Below, in pieces: positions 1-4,545 of a stretch of DNA of 5,997 bases. The notes under the pieces were generated by a model that worked only from the letters and a program-made list of their open reading frames with translations, made no database searches and had not been told where the DNA came from. The first letter of the stretch is position 1. Each line of letters starts with the position of its first letter. A program made the position numbers and the translations under genes. The DNA is from Thermodesulfobacteriota bacterium (GTDB taxonomy: Bacteria; Desulfobacterota; DSM-4660; Desulfatiglandales; HGW-15): the NCBI GenBank assembly GCA_025454125.1, contig JALOPA010000148.1, forward strand, positions 1-5,997. Direction: 5' to 3'.

Positions 1-309
1 TGCCATTCTTTGAAAGGAAGCATCTGGAGTAAACTGGAGTGAAGAATGCTTCGCGATGCGAAACGAGAATGTCAAGATATCAAGAGTGCCCCTCTTTCCG
101 TTTCCAGTAACGCCACAAAGGGCTGATCGATGACGGAGTCGGAAGAGATTCACTGGTGGGCATGGTTCACATGCGGACTGGCGAGCACAGCCGGCTCACG
201 GTGATGCCGATAATTTTTTGGAGATTATGCTGTGCATGGGGCGAAGAAACCGCTATAAGGGGTTGCCTTGGACGGCAGAACCAGCGGACATGGAATTTAA
301 GGAGAGCAT
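1..309. other. Non-coding leader, no recognisable gene
   Basis: No convincing coding region is seen on either strand. Reading frames are short, lack ribosome binding sites and resemble no family I know. Visible structure: a 10-base direct repeat, CTGGAGTAAA at 24-33 and CTGGAGTGAA at 34-43; a small perfect hairpin TTCGC-GAT-GCGAA at 50-62; a possible long-range pairing GGCAT 159-163 with ATGCC 204-208; and a hairpin at 261-282 (GGTT/AACC plus GCC/GGC with a two-base bulge). A weak -10-like TATAAG lies at 254-259 with only a poor -35 (TGTGCA, 231-236). It could be the promoter and 5' leader of the coiled-coil gene plus the tail of an upstream unit. No known riboswitch consensus was recognised. 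Confidence 0.5.
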
Positions 310-687
310 ATGGCGAAAAGAGGCAAGAAGAAACAAGCGGCAGTCCCGTATGAATTTATTCAAGAAGTCAATAAGATGAGCAAGGACCAGATCGTCAAGC
401 GCTTCATCCAGGAAGAGAACGATCTTAAAGCGATGAAAAAGATCAAAAGGGAAGACGGACAACTCTCTGAACTCGCTTCGCAAATCAAAGACAAAGAGGA
501 GACCATTAAAGACAAGATAAATACCCTCAAAGAGGAGATGAAGGCCATCCGGGAACAAGACGGGGAGTTTGTGGAACTGAAGGAAAACAAGAAGGCTCTT
601 GAAGGCGGCTATCGTGATGAAATGAAGCGGCGCAGGGCCTATCGTGATTATCTATACGAGACCATGCAAAGGATTTACCGGGAATAA
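310..687 (+). CDS. Charged coiled-coil protein, function unknown
   Basis: This encodes 125 residues with a strong Shine-Dalgarno AAGGAG at 299-304, five bases before the ATG, so the start is secure. The N-terminus is very basic (MAKRGKKK). From about residue 17 to the end the protein is almost wholly predicted helix, rich in Lys, Glu, Asp, Arg and Gln. Heptad-like hydrophobic spacing runs through about 35-95 (for example QLSELASQIKDKEETIKDKI), and the tail is Tyr/Arg-rich (RRRAYRDYLYETMQRIYRE). It has no cysteine, signal peptide or membrane segment, so it should be cytoplasmic. Its stop codon overlaps the next possible ATG by one base, which suggests co-transcription with the following small gene. 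No family was recognised. A structural or adaptor role, or nucleic-acid contact through the basic N-terminus, is only a guess from composition. Confidence 0.75.
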   Translation: MAKRGKKKQAAVPYEFIQEVNKMSKDQIVKRFIQEENDLKAMKKIKREDGQLSELASQIKDKEETIKDKINTLKEEMKAIREQDGEFVELKENKKALEGGYRDEMKRRRAYRDYLYETMQRIYRE

Positions 688-697
688 TGCTCAGAAA

Positions 698-705
698 GGG
701 AGGAG
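698..705 (+). promoter_or_regulatory. Shine-Dalgarno favouring the TTG start at 714
   Basis: GGGAGGAG ends eight bases before TTG 714, ideal spacing. The in-frame ATG at 687 has no such site and would place this motif inside the coding sequence. The TTG start is therefore preferred, although coupled initiation at the overlapping ATG 687 cannot be excluded. Confidence 0.6.
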
Positions 706-713
706 AAAAACCA

Positions 714-941
714 TTGGGAAAACGTAGAGCAAAGGGCTATTTTTGCAGTGTCGTATCTGAGGAGGTTGAAATCGCATTGAAAAACAAGGCTCCCTTCAGC
801 CGTGAACTGAAAAACGAGCTCTTTGTGCAATGCGATCAACTTGAATGCCAATACGTGAATCTTAATCAATCTCCCTGTCCTCTGCGTCTCGATCTCTTTG
901 CCGAAGAGATCGAAAGGCGGGGGAAAAAAGCGCAGCGCTAA
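714..941 (+). CDS. Small cysteine-containing protein, function unknown
   Basis: From TTG 714 the product is 75 residues; from the alternative ATG 687 it would be 84. It starts basic (MGKRRAKGYF) and has four cysteines at 11, 40, 45 and 55. Three of them lie in a compact segment, VQCDQLECQYVNLNQSPCPL, giving C-x4-C-x9-C. This could bind a metal such as zinc or form a redox site, but no known zinc-finger signature matches. It ends with a charged helix (LFAEEIERRGKKAQR). There is no signal peptide or membrane segment. It follows the coiled-coil gene with a 26-base gap (or a one-base overlap), so the two are probably one operon and perhaps partners. I do not recognise the family. Confidence is in the gene, not in a function. 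Confidence 0.65.
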   Translation: MGKRRAKGYFCSVVSEEVEIALKNKAPFSRELKNELFVQCDQLECQYVNLNQSPCPLRLDLFAEEIERRGKKAQR

Positions 942-965
942 AGGGCTGACTTCTGAACCCAACAA

Positions 966-1019
966 ATCGTCGGTGGCCGCACCATTCGAGACATGAGACG
1001 CAGTGGTGCCCGCCGAGAT
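966..1019 (+). other. Long imperfect hairpin downstream of the small-gene pair
   Basis: Nested arms pair as ATC 966-968 with GAT 1017-1019, TCGGTGG 970-976 with CCGCCGA 1010-1016, and GCACCA 979-984 with TGGTGC 1004-1009, around a 19-base loop. The single non-Watson-Crick position in the middle arm is U-G if the + strand is transcribed but A-C on the - strand, favouring + strand RNA. It begins 25 bases after the preceding stop. There is no T tract, so it is not a classical terminator; it could protect the mRNA 3' end or be a small structured element. Confidence 0.35.
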
Positions 1020-1068
1020 GACCTCCTCTCGCACCTAGCCTCACACAATCGCAGATCTGATTTCATAA

Positions 1069-1092
1069 CCTGCGCCGGTTCATCGGCACAGG
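1069..1092 (-). terminator. Possible hairpin terminator of the ribbon-helix-helix gene
   Basis: On the - strand CCTGTGCCG pairs with CGGCGCAGG around a six-base loop. One pair is U-G, which exists only in - strand RNA. It lies five bases after the ribbon-helix-helix stop codon. The following sequence (TTATGAAATC) has no real U tract, so intrinsic termination would be weak. Confidence 0.35.
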
Positions 1093-1097
1093 CGAAG

Positions 1098-1250
1098 CTA
1101 TTTCTTGGGCTTCTTTCCGTATTTCCTGATGAGATCTTCGACAGCTTCCAGATAGAGGTCCTTTAGGGTTTTCTCGTGTTCCACGGCAATGAACTTGAGC
1201 TTTTTGAGAACCTCGGGACTCAGCCTGAAGGATGTTTGTTTCTTCTCCAT
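1098..1250 (-). CDS. Ribbon-helix-helix (CopG/Arc-like) DNA-binding protein
   Basis: This encodes 50 residues, ATG at 1250-1248 to TAG at 1100-1098, read by hand translation of the - strand. The layout matches the ribbon-helix-helix fold: a short beta strand with alternating residues, KQTSFRLSPEVL (about 4-15), helix A with LKKLKFIAVEHE (about 15-26), a turn at about 27-29, then helix B TLKDLYLEAVEDLIRKY (about 28-44) and a basic tail KKPKK. Such proteins dimerise, and the paired strands enter the DNA major groove. Many are antitoxins or plasmid and phage regulators. No toxin gene is adjacent: the neighbour at 714-941 converges on it and the 107-residue gene at 1446 diverges. It may be an orphan antitoxin or a stand-alone repressor. 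No clear Shine-Dalgarno precedes the ATG, which is the main weakness. A 94-residue frame covering 1063-1347 on the same strand is rejected as a shadow. Confidence 0.7.
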   Translation of the reverse strand: MEKKQTSFRLSPEVLKKLKFIAVEHEKTLKDLYLEAVEDLIRKYGKKPKK

Positions 1251-1326
1251 GATGCAAAGGTATATCCGAAACTTCTCTCATTTGCAAGCAGGATAGTTTG
1301 TTTTCTCTTGAAAAAAATAGCAAGAT

Positions 1327-1355
1327 ATTATAATAATATGGTAACAAAATAGGAA
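1327..1355 (-). promoter_or_regulatory. Weak candidate promoter of the ribbon-helix-helix gene
   Basis: On the - strand a perfect TATAAT lies at 1332-1327. The best -35 at 17-base spacing is TTCCTA (1355-1350), which is poor. That -35 position lies inside the left arm of the inverted repeat at 1349-1384, so a protein bound there could block transcription. The ATG is about 70 bases downstream. Confidence 0.3.
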
Positions 1356-1384
1356 ACGCCCTCTTCTCCGCTCCCGTTTCCTAT
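1349..1384. repeat. Perfect 10 bp inverted repeat between divergent genes
   Basis: ATAGGAAACG (1349-1358) and CGTTTCCTAT (1375-1384) are perfect reverse complements around a 16-base pyrimidine-rich centre, CCCTCTTCTCCGCTCC. It sits between the ribbon-helix-helix gene (- strand) and the 107-residue gene (+ strand), so it could be an operator shared by both or an RNA hairpin in the leader of the latter. The sequence is seen directly; the role is inferred. Confidence 0.55.
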
Positions 1385-1424
1385 CGCCGGGCGCACTCTA
1401 CTCCGGCCTGAATCACTTACGGGG

Positions 1425-1440
1425 TTCTCCTCCAGGGGAA
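1425..1440 (+). promoter_or_regulatory. Hairpin covering the ribosome binding site
   Basis: TTCTCC (1425-1430) pairs with GGGGAA (1435-1440) around TCCA, with one U-G pair. The downstream arm contains the AGGGG Shine-Dalgarno of the gene starting at 1446, so folding would hide it. A second small hairpin, GCCGG 1386-1390 with CCGGC 1403-1407, lies just upstream. Confidence 0.35.
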
Positions 1441-1445
1441 AAGAC

Positions 1446-1769
1446 ATGAGGGATGTCAAGCTGACGGCCACCTATTTCCTCACCACTGACCACGTTAAGA
1501 GCCGATGGGATCAGCCCGTTCTGTGCAACAAAGCGACGGGCCACGCTTACCTGCCCAATGACGCTCTTGCGGCCTATGAGTCCTGGCCGAGGATGCCGGC
1601 CACCCAAGTGGTCAACAAAATGGCGTCGTGGAGGAGCTTCTCCGGAGAAGAACGCGGACTCATTGAGCAGTTCTTGGGGATTCAGCCCCAGAGGGTCGCG
1701 TTTGCATCCAAGACAAAAACAGAGCCCGGTTCCTTCAATCCCCTTGCCGATAGGTGGCGGTCTCGCTGA
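1446..1769 (+). CDS. Hypothetical protein, 107 residues
   Basis: ATG start with AGGGG at 1434-1438, seven bases upstream. The product is soluble, with no signal peptide or membrane segment. It begins with a strand-like segment MRDVKLTATYFLTTDHV. The middle has a single Cys (27) and several Trp and Pro residues (SRWDQPVLCNKATGHAYLP, ESWPRMPATQVVNKMASW). A helical part, SGEERGLIEQFLGI, follows at about 66-79, and the tail is Arg/Lys-rich (ADRWRSR). I do not recognise a domain. It stands alone: the ribbon-helix-helix gene diverges on its left and an AT-rich spacer of 200 bases separates it from the XRE gene. The leader holds three hairpins, one over its ribosome binding site. A competing + strand frame at 1558-1842 has no ribosome binding site and low-complexity Arg/Pro/Ser content, so it was not chosen. 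Confidence 0.6.
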   Translation: MRDVKLTATYFLTTDHVKSRWDQPVLCNKATGHAYLPNDALAAYESWPRMPATQVVNKMASWRSFSGEERGLIEQFLGIQPQRVAFASKTKTEPGSFNPLADRWRSR

Positions 1770-1808
1770 AAGCCCTGCCTGTGCTCGTCATCGAGATCCA
1801 CGCGCAAG

Positions 1809-1858
1809 CCACACAATATTTATTGATACGAGCCTGTCGTAACCTCAACATAGTGTGG
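1809..1858. repeat. Nested inverted repeat in the AT-rich spacer
   Basis: Three nested arms are seen: CCACAC 1809-1814 with GTGTGG 1853-1858, TTGA 1823-1826 with TCAA 1845-1848, and TACGA 1827-1831 with TCGTA 1837-1841 around GCCTG. It begins 39 bases after the stop of the 107-residue gene. It could be a transcript-end hairpin (no T tract follows, only TTATAATAAA) or a protein-binding palindrome. Confidence 0.4.
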
Positions 1859-1861
1859 TTA
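1840..1861. promoter_or_regulatory. Operator-like 22 bp dyad upstream of the XRE gene
   Basis: The half sites TAACC (1840-1844) and GGTTA (1857-1861) are perfect inverted repeats, and 8 of 11 position pairs across the 22 bp dyad are complementary. This size and symmetry are typical of sites bound by XRE-type repressor dimers. It overlaps the nested hairpin at 1809-1858 and lies about 30 bases upstream of the -35 of the XRE promoter. Binding by that regulator is inferred. Confidence 0.35.
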
Positions 1862-1891
1862 TAATAAAATACAATAATTAGGCTTAATTTA

Positions 1892-1919
1892 TTGACATAT
1901 ACACTAAAATATGTAAAAT
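1892..1919 (+). promoter_or_regulatory. Sigma70-type promoter of the XRE gene
   Basis: A perfect -35 TTGACA (1892-1897) is followed after 16 bases by TAAAAT (1914-1919), five of six matching the -10 consensus, in strongly AT-rich DNA. The start of transcription would be near 1926, giving a leader of about 44 bases before the TTG at 1970. An inverted repeat, ACATAT 1895-1900 with ATATGT 1909-1914, fills the space between the two hexamers and overlaps both, as an autoregulatory operator would. Confidence 0.6.
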
Positions 1920-1969
1920 TATACTTGATTTTTTACTGATAAACCCACTATTTTCTGCGAGGAACCGCT

Positions 1970-2170
1970 TTGAAAACCAACCAATTGAAACAGGTCAGGG
2001 AAAGTCTTCTCATCAGCAAATCCGAGTTGGCCAGGAAGGCAGGGGTCTCCCTCTTGACGATCTGCAGGATCGAAAAAGGCCTGCCCTCCCGAAATGAAAC
2101 CAAAAGGAAGATTCTGGCTGCCCTCGGTTTGAGGCCTTCACAAAAAGAAACCGTTTTTTCGAAAAACTAG
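1970..2170 (+). CDS. Small XRE-family helix-turn-helix regulator
   Basis: This encodes 66 residues with a TTG start, supported by GAGGA just upstream (1959-1963, six bases away). Almost the whole protein is one Cro/CI-type helix-turn-helix domain: a first helix LKQVRESLLISK (about 6-17), SELARKAG (18-25) as helix 2, the turn and recognition helix VSLLTICRIEKG (26-37), then a closing helix ETKRKILAALGL (43-54). There is no second domain for ligand sensing or oligomerisation, so it probably acts as a simple dimeric DNA-binding protein in the cytoplasm. It has its own strong promoter with dyads at 1840-1861 and 1895-1914, which suggests autoregulation. The HD-GYP gene follows 117 bases downstream on the same strand and could be a target or a read-through partner. 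Family assignment is firm; targets are unknown. Confidence 0.85.
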   Translation: MKTNQLKQVRESLLISKSELARKAGVSLLTICRIEKGLPSRNETKRKILAALGLRPSQKETVFSKN

Positions 2171-2182
2171 GTACCGGGATTA

Positions 2183-2205
2183 CCGCTCATGCATGCCTTG
2201 AGTGG
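2183..2205 (+). other. Hairpin after the XRE gene
   Basis: CCGCTCA (2183-2189) pairs with TGAGTGG (2199-2205), one pair being G-U, around a nine-base loop. It lies 12 bases after the stop codon. No T tract follows directly (TCTGCCGGGACTATTTT), so termination would be weak; it may partly separate the XRE and HD-GYP transcripts. Confidence 0.25.
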
Positions 2206-2274
2206 TCTGCCGGGACTATTTTGAATTGAGGATATCGACCGAACAACAAAAAACCGCGCTGCGCTGAGAACTGT

Positions 2275-2280
2275 GGAGGA
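2275..2280 (+). promoter_or_regulatory. Shine-Dalgarno setting the HD-GYP start at 2288
   Basis: GGAGGA lies seven bases before ATG 2288. An in-frame GTG at 2273 overlaps this motif and has no ribosome binding site of its own, so ATG 2288 is the chosen start. Confidence 0.7.
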
Positions 2281-2287
2281 AGCGCTC

Positions 2288-3076
2288 ATGACCTATGCGA
2301 CGAGTCATCAGACATGGGGTCACCGCATAACCGAAGATCCCTATCGGTCCCTGGCCAAAAGCAGAGCATCGAAACCGCTTCACGAAGTGGTCCAGACTGT
2401 AAGGAACACGCAACGCGGTCCCGAAGTTTTCCCCGCATGGCTCTTCGATTTTGAAAACCTCGGCTTCGAATCCCCTCTGGAGGGCAGACGAGAGGATGCC
2501 TACAAAGCCTTCATTAAAGACGTATCGTTCCTGACCCAATCCCGGGATCCTTACACCGCCGGTCATCAGCTGAAAGTGTCTGACATTGCGGAGGGCATTG
2601 CCCGGGAATTAGGATTACCTGCAGAGACCATCGAAGGGATCAGGGTCGCCGGAATGGTCCATGACATGGGAAAGCTGTCCGTGCCGGCTGAAATCGTCAC
2701 CAAGCCCGGCGCCCTCACTTCTTTCGAGTTCTCGATCATTAAGGAACACCCCGCCAGGGCCTTCGAAGTTCTCAAGGAAATCGATTTCCCGTGGCCTGTG
2801 GCGGAAATGGTGCTGCAGCACCACGAGCGGCTCGACGGCTCCGGGTACCCGGGAGGGCTCGAAGGGGACGAGATCCGATTGGAAGCCCGTGTTTTGGCGG
2901 TCGCCGATGTTGTCGGGGCTATTTCAAGTCACAGGCCCTACCGACGAGATCTTGGCCTTGAGGCGGCCCTACGGGAGATTGACAAGAAAAAAGGCCTCCT
3001 CTACGACCCTGAAGTGACGAGAGCCTGCCGCAGGTCCATGAGAGGCCGCAGCGTCTTCGTCGCTCGTAGCGCGTGA
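2288..3076 (+). CDS. HD-GYP domain protein, predicted c-di-GMP phosphodiesterase
   Basis: This encodes 262 residues. Residues 1-70 match nothing I recognise and contain neither receiver nor PAS domain nor membrane segment. Residues about 75-245 form an HD-GYP domain, the class that hydrolyses cyclic-di-GMP to GMP using a metal centre. Visible motifs: DPYTAGHQ with His93, the HD pair His125-Asp126 followed by MGK, His154 in IKEHPARAF, HHE 178-180, the GYP-type loop DGSGYPGGL (183-191) and VAD with Asp207, then SHRPYR (214-219). All expected metal ligands are present, so activity is likely. Oddities: position 210 is Gly where VADVVEA or VADVFDA is usual, and the last 20 residues after YDPEV (RACRRSMRGRSVFVARSA) are basic and unlike the family's usual ending. 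It follows the XRE gene, and the end converges on the - strand operon with only 40 bases between stops. A weak promoter (TTGAGT 2198-2203, 17 bases, TTGAAT 2221-2226) may serve it. Confidence 0.9.
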   Translation: MTYATSHQTWGHRITEDPYRSLAKSRASKPLHEVVQTVRNTQRGPEVFPAWLFDFENLGFESPLEGRREDAYKAFIKDVSFLTQSRDPYTAGHQLKVSDIAEGIARELGLPAETIEGIRVAGMVHDMGKLSVPAEIVTKPGALTSFEFSIIKEHPARAFEVLKEIDFPWPVAEMVLQHHERLDGSGYPGGLEGDEIRLEARVLAVADVVGAISSHRPYRRDLGLEAALREIDKKKGLLYDPEVTRACRRSMRGRSVFVARSA

Positions 3077-3116
3077 TCAGGGAGTTCCTCCTCAAGGGGA
3101 GTCACGAGTTCGAGGC

Positions 3117-3557
3117 TTATTCCATGAATGCAGATTGGTCGCTGTAACGGGAGGAGAAAACCGCGGCCTTGCCCGAAAAAACATTGCAGTGGGTGAGAAC
3201 GTGCTCAGCAATCTCCTTTCTCTTCCCTTCCTCCAGAGCGTTGAAAGCCTGCACAAAGTCCCCTTCGTCAAGGATCGCGCAAAGCATGGTCCAGATTTCT
3301 CCTGCCGCCATGTCGGATCTCAAGCCGAAGGCGTCTCTTTTTGAAGCGCCTTCAAACAGGCTTCGCGCTTCTTTGAGCACATCCTCCAGGGTCTGCCGGA
3401 TGGCCTGGACTTCGGACTCCAAGGCGCGATAGGACGGGCAGGGTTGGGTAACAAAGCAGGTCGTTTCAAAACTGGAGAGCTTGACCCTGATGCCGAGCCG
3501 TGCTTCCAGTTGTTTTCCCTCTCCCTGCCGAGTGGTGAGTTCAAAGATCTTGTCCAT
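3117..3557 (-). CDS. Conserved-looking protein of unknown function, partner of the MBL hydrolase
   Basis: This encodes 146 residues, ATG at 3557. It starts four bases after the stop of the metallo-beta-lactamase-fold gene, and its ribosome binding site, GAGGTGGAG, lies inside the end of that gene, so the two are translated from one mRNA. Composition is soluble and mostly helical: a mixed N-terminal part with LTTRQGEGKQLEARLGIRVKLSSF (about 7-30 in sequence), Cys34 and Cys40 around TTCFVTQPCPSY, a helix ALESEVQAIRQTLEDVLKEA (45-64), a segment GEIWTMLCAILDEGDFVQAF (86-105), and AEHVLTHCNVFSGKAAVFSSRYS near the end (Cys124). There is no signal peptide or membrane segment. The four cysteines are not in a recognised motif. 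Fixed proximity suggests it assists or regulates the hydrolase, but no function can be assigned. Confidence 0.7.
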   Translation of the reverse strand: MDKIFELTTRQGEGKQLEARLGIRVKLSSFETTCFVTQPCPSYRALESEVQAIRQTLEDVLKEARSLFEGASKRDAFGLRSDMAAGEIWTMLCAILDEGDFVQAFNALEEGKRKEIAEHVLTHCNVFSGKAAVFSSRYSDQSAFME

Positions 3558-3561
3558 GCCG

Positions 3562-4407
3562 CTAAAGCTCCACCTCGCTCATCTCCACAGCCGCCTCTAT
3601 GATCATGCCGGATCTTTTCGCCCTGGCCAGGGCCTTGCATTCCTCCGTCAAAGCCGACACCTGGAGGTCGGTCCTGGCAGGATCGTGGTGGGTCAGAATC
3701 AGCCTCCTCACGCCGGCCTTTTCGGCCAGAGAAAAAGCGGCCCCATAGTCGGAGTGCCCCCAGTCGCGACGGTCTTCAATCTCTGAAGGAGTGTATTGGG
3801 CGTCATGGACCAGAAGGTCGGCCCCCTTGCAAAACTTGATGTAGTCCTTCGGGCTCCTGCCCTTCCACCCGTCCTCGCGAAGCTCGTTGTCGGTCATGAA
3901 GACAAACGTCTTGGCCCCCTCCTTGAATCGAAAGGCGAATCCGCCCTGGGGGTGATGGAGCGGCGCGGCACGGATCACGGCCCCGTCCACTTCAAGAACG
4001 CCGTGGCCCAGCGTTTCCAGTGGGGTGAGCCTGGCTTTGAGGTCCGCGAATTTGACCGGGAAAAAACCGTCTCCCCTTTTGTTGTCAAAAGTGCTCTTGA
4101 GCCCGTTCATGCAGGTGTGGTAGCCGTCGATCTTAAGGTGGGTGGAGGACTTGTACAGGGGGCCGAAGTAGGGAAACCCGAGAACATGGTCCCAGTGGAT
4201 GTGGGTGATGAGAAGGTGAAGGTCCAGGGTTTCGCTCTCGGCTGCCAGCTTGTCTCCAAGAGGCCTGATCCCGGTCCCGGCATCGATGATGATCACGCGT
4301 CCACTTTGCAGGGTGATCTCAAGACATGTGGTGTTTCCGCCGTAGAGGATGGTGTCTCTGCCGGGAACAGCAATGGAGCCTCTTGTCCCCCAAAACTTGA
4401 TTTTCAT
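3562..4407 (-). CDS. Metallo-beta-lactamase-fold hydrolase
   Basis: This encodes 281 residues, ATG at 4407, with GGAAGG just upstream. The fold begins at once with MKIKFWGTRGSIAVPG and YGGNT (22-26), typical of the branch that includes phosphodiesterase-like enzymes (PhnP, RNase Z and class-II cAMP phosphodiesterase relatives). Metal ligands are all visible: HIHWDH (69-74), His151/152 in PLHHPQGG, Asp173 in MTDNE, and His240 in LTHHDP. HD at 201-202 and GHSD (217-220) are further conserved-looking sites. The product should bind two metal ions in the cytoplasm and cleave a phosphodiester or similar ester; the substrate is unknown. It heads a two-gene operon with the 146-residue protein (3117-3557) and is served by the - strand promoter at 4491-4520, giving a leader of about 77 bases. 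Family is certain, substrate is not. Confidence 0.9.
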   Translation of the reverse strand: MKIKFWGTRGSIAVPGRDTILYGGNTTCLEITLQSGRVIIIDAGTGIRPLGDKLAAESETLDLHLLITHIHWDHVLGFPYFGPLYKSSTHLKIDGYHTCMNGLKSTFDNKRGDGFFPVKFADLKARLTPLETLGHGVLEVDGAVIRAAPLHHPQGGFAFRFKEGAKTFVFMTDNELREDGWKGRSPKDYIKFCKGADLLVHDAQYTPSEIEDRRDWGHSDYGAAFSLAEKAGVRRLILTHHDPARTDLQVSALTEECKALARAKRSGMIIEAAVEMSEVEL

Positions 4408-4448
4408 AGCCCCTTCCCTGGGACAGCGTGATTCAGGCGTCTTTGGGA

Positions 4449-4477
4449 TAGACAGCCCGCTGAGAATGTGTTTAAAT
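4449..4477 (+). promoter_or_regulatory. Candidate promoter of the PHP-like gene
   Basis: TAGACA (4449-4454, five of six to consensus) is followed after 17 bases by TTAAAT (4472-4477, four of six). Transcription would begin near 4484, downstream of the GTG at 4468, which argues for a later start codon in that gene. Confidence 0.35.
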
Positions 4478-4490
4478 TCGCAATGATAGC

Positions 4491-4520
4491 AGTTTATGAC
4501 AAGAGCTGTCGCACTGTCAA
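4491..4520 (-). promoter_or_regulatory. Promoter of the MBL hydrolase operon
   Basis: On the - strand a perfect TTGACA (4520-4515) precedes TAAACT (4496-4491, four of six) by 18 bases. Transcription would start near 4484, so the start zones of this and the opposing + strand promoter nearly coincide and their transcripts overlap at the 5' ends. Confidence 0.5.
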
Positions 4521-4545
4521 TTTAAAAGAACCGCCCATAGATCTC

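Noticed and set aside
1..309. Possible riboswitch in the leader, including a cyclic-di-GMP type because an HD-GYP gene is nearby
   Set aside because: No GEMM-type, TPP, cobalamin or SAM conserved core could be found; only small generic hairpins are present.
1063..1347. A 94-codon - strand frame overlapping the ribbon-helix-helix gene
   Set aside because: It is in a different frame and lacks domain features, whereas the overlapping 50-residue frame gives a clear ribbon-helix-helix pattern.
1098..1445. A toxin-antitoxin module built on the ribbon-helix-helix gene
   Set aside because: No toxin-like gene is adjacent on the same strand; neighbours are convergent or divergent and unrelated.
1809..1861. 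Integron attC or transposon end
   Set aside because: The core sites do not fit the attC RYYYAAC/GTTRRRY layout, there is no integrase or transposase, and no target duplication is visible.
3077..3116. Bidirectional terminator between the convergent genes
   Set aside because: Only a weak 4 bp stem (CTCC/GGAG near 3089-3102) without a T tract on either strand.
3796..4431. A 211-codon + strand open frame opposite the hydrolase gene
   Set aside because: It is antisense to a gene with a complete set of MBL motifs, has no ribosome binding site, and its sequence is low-complexity Val/Gly/Asp/Lys-rich without a domain.
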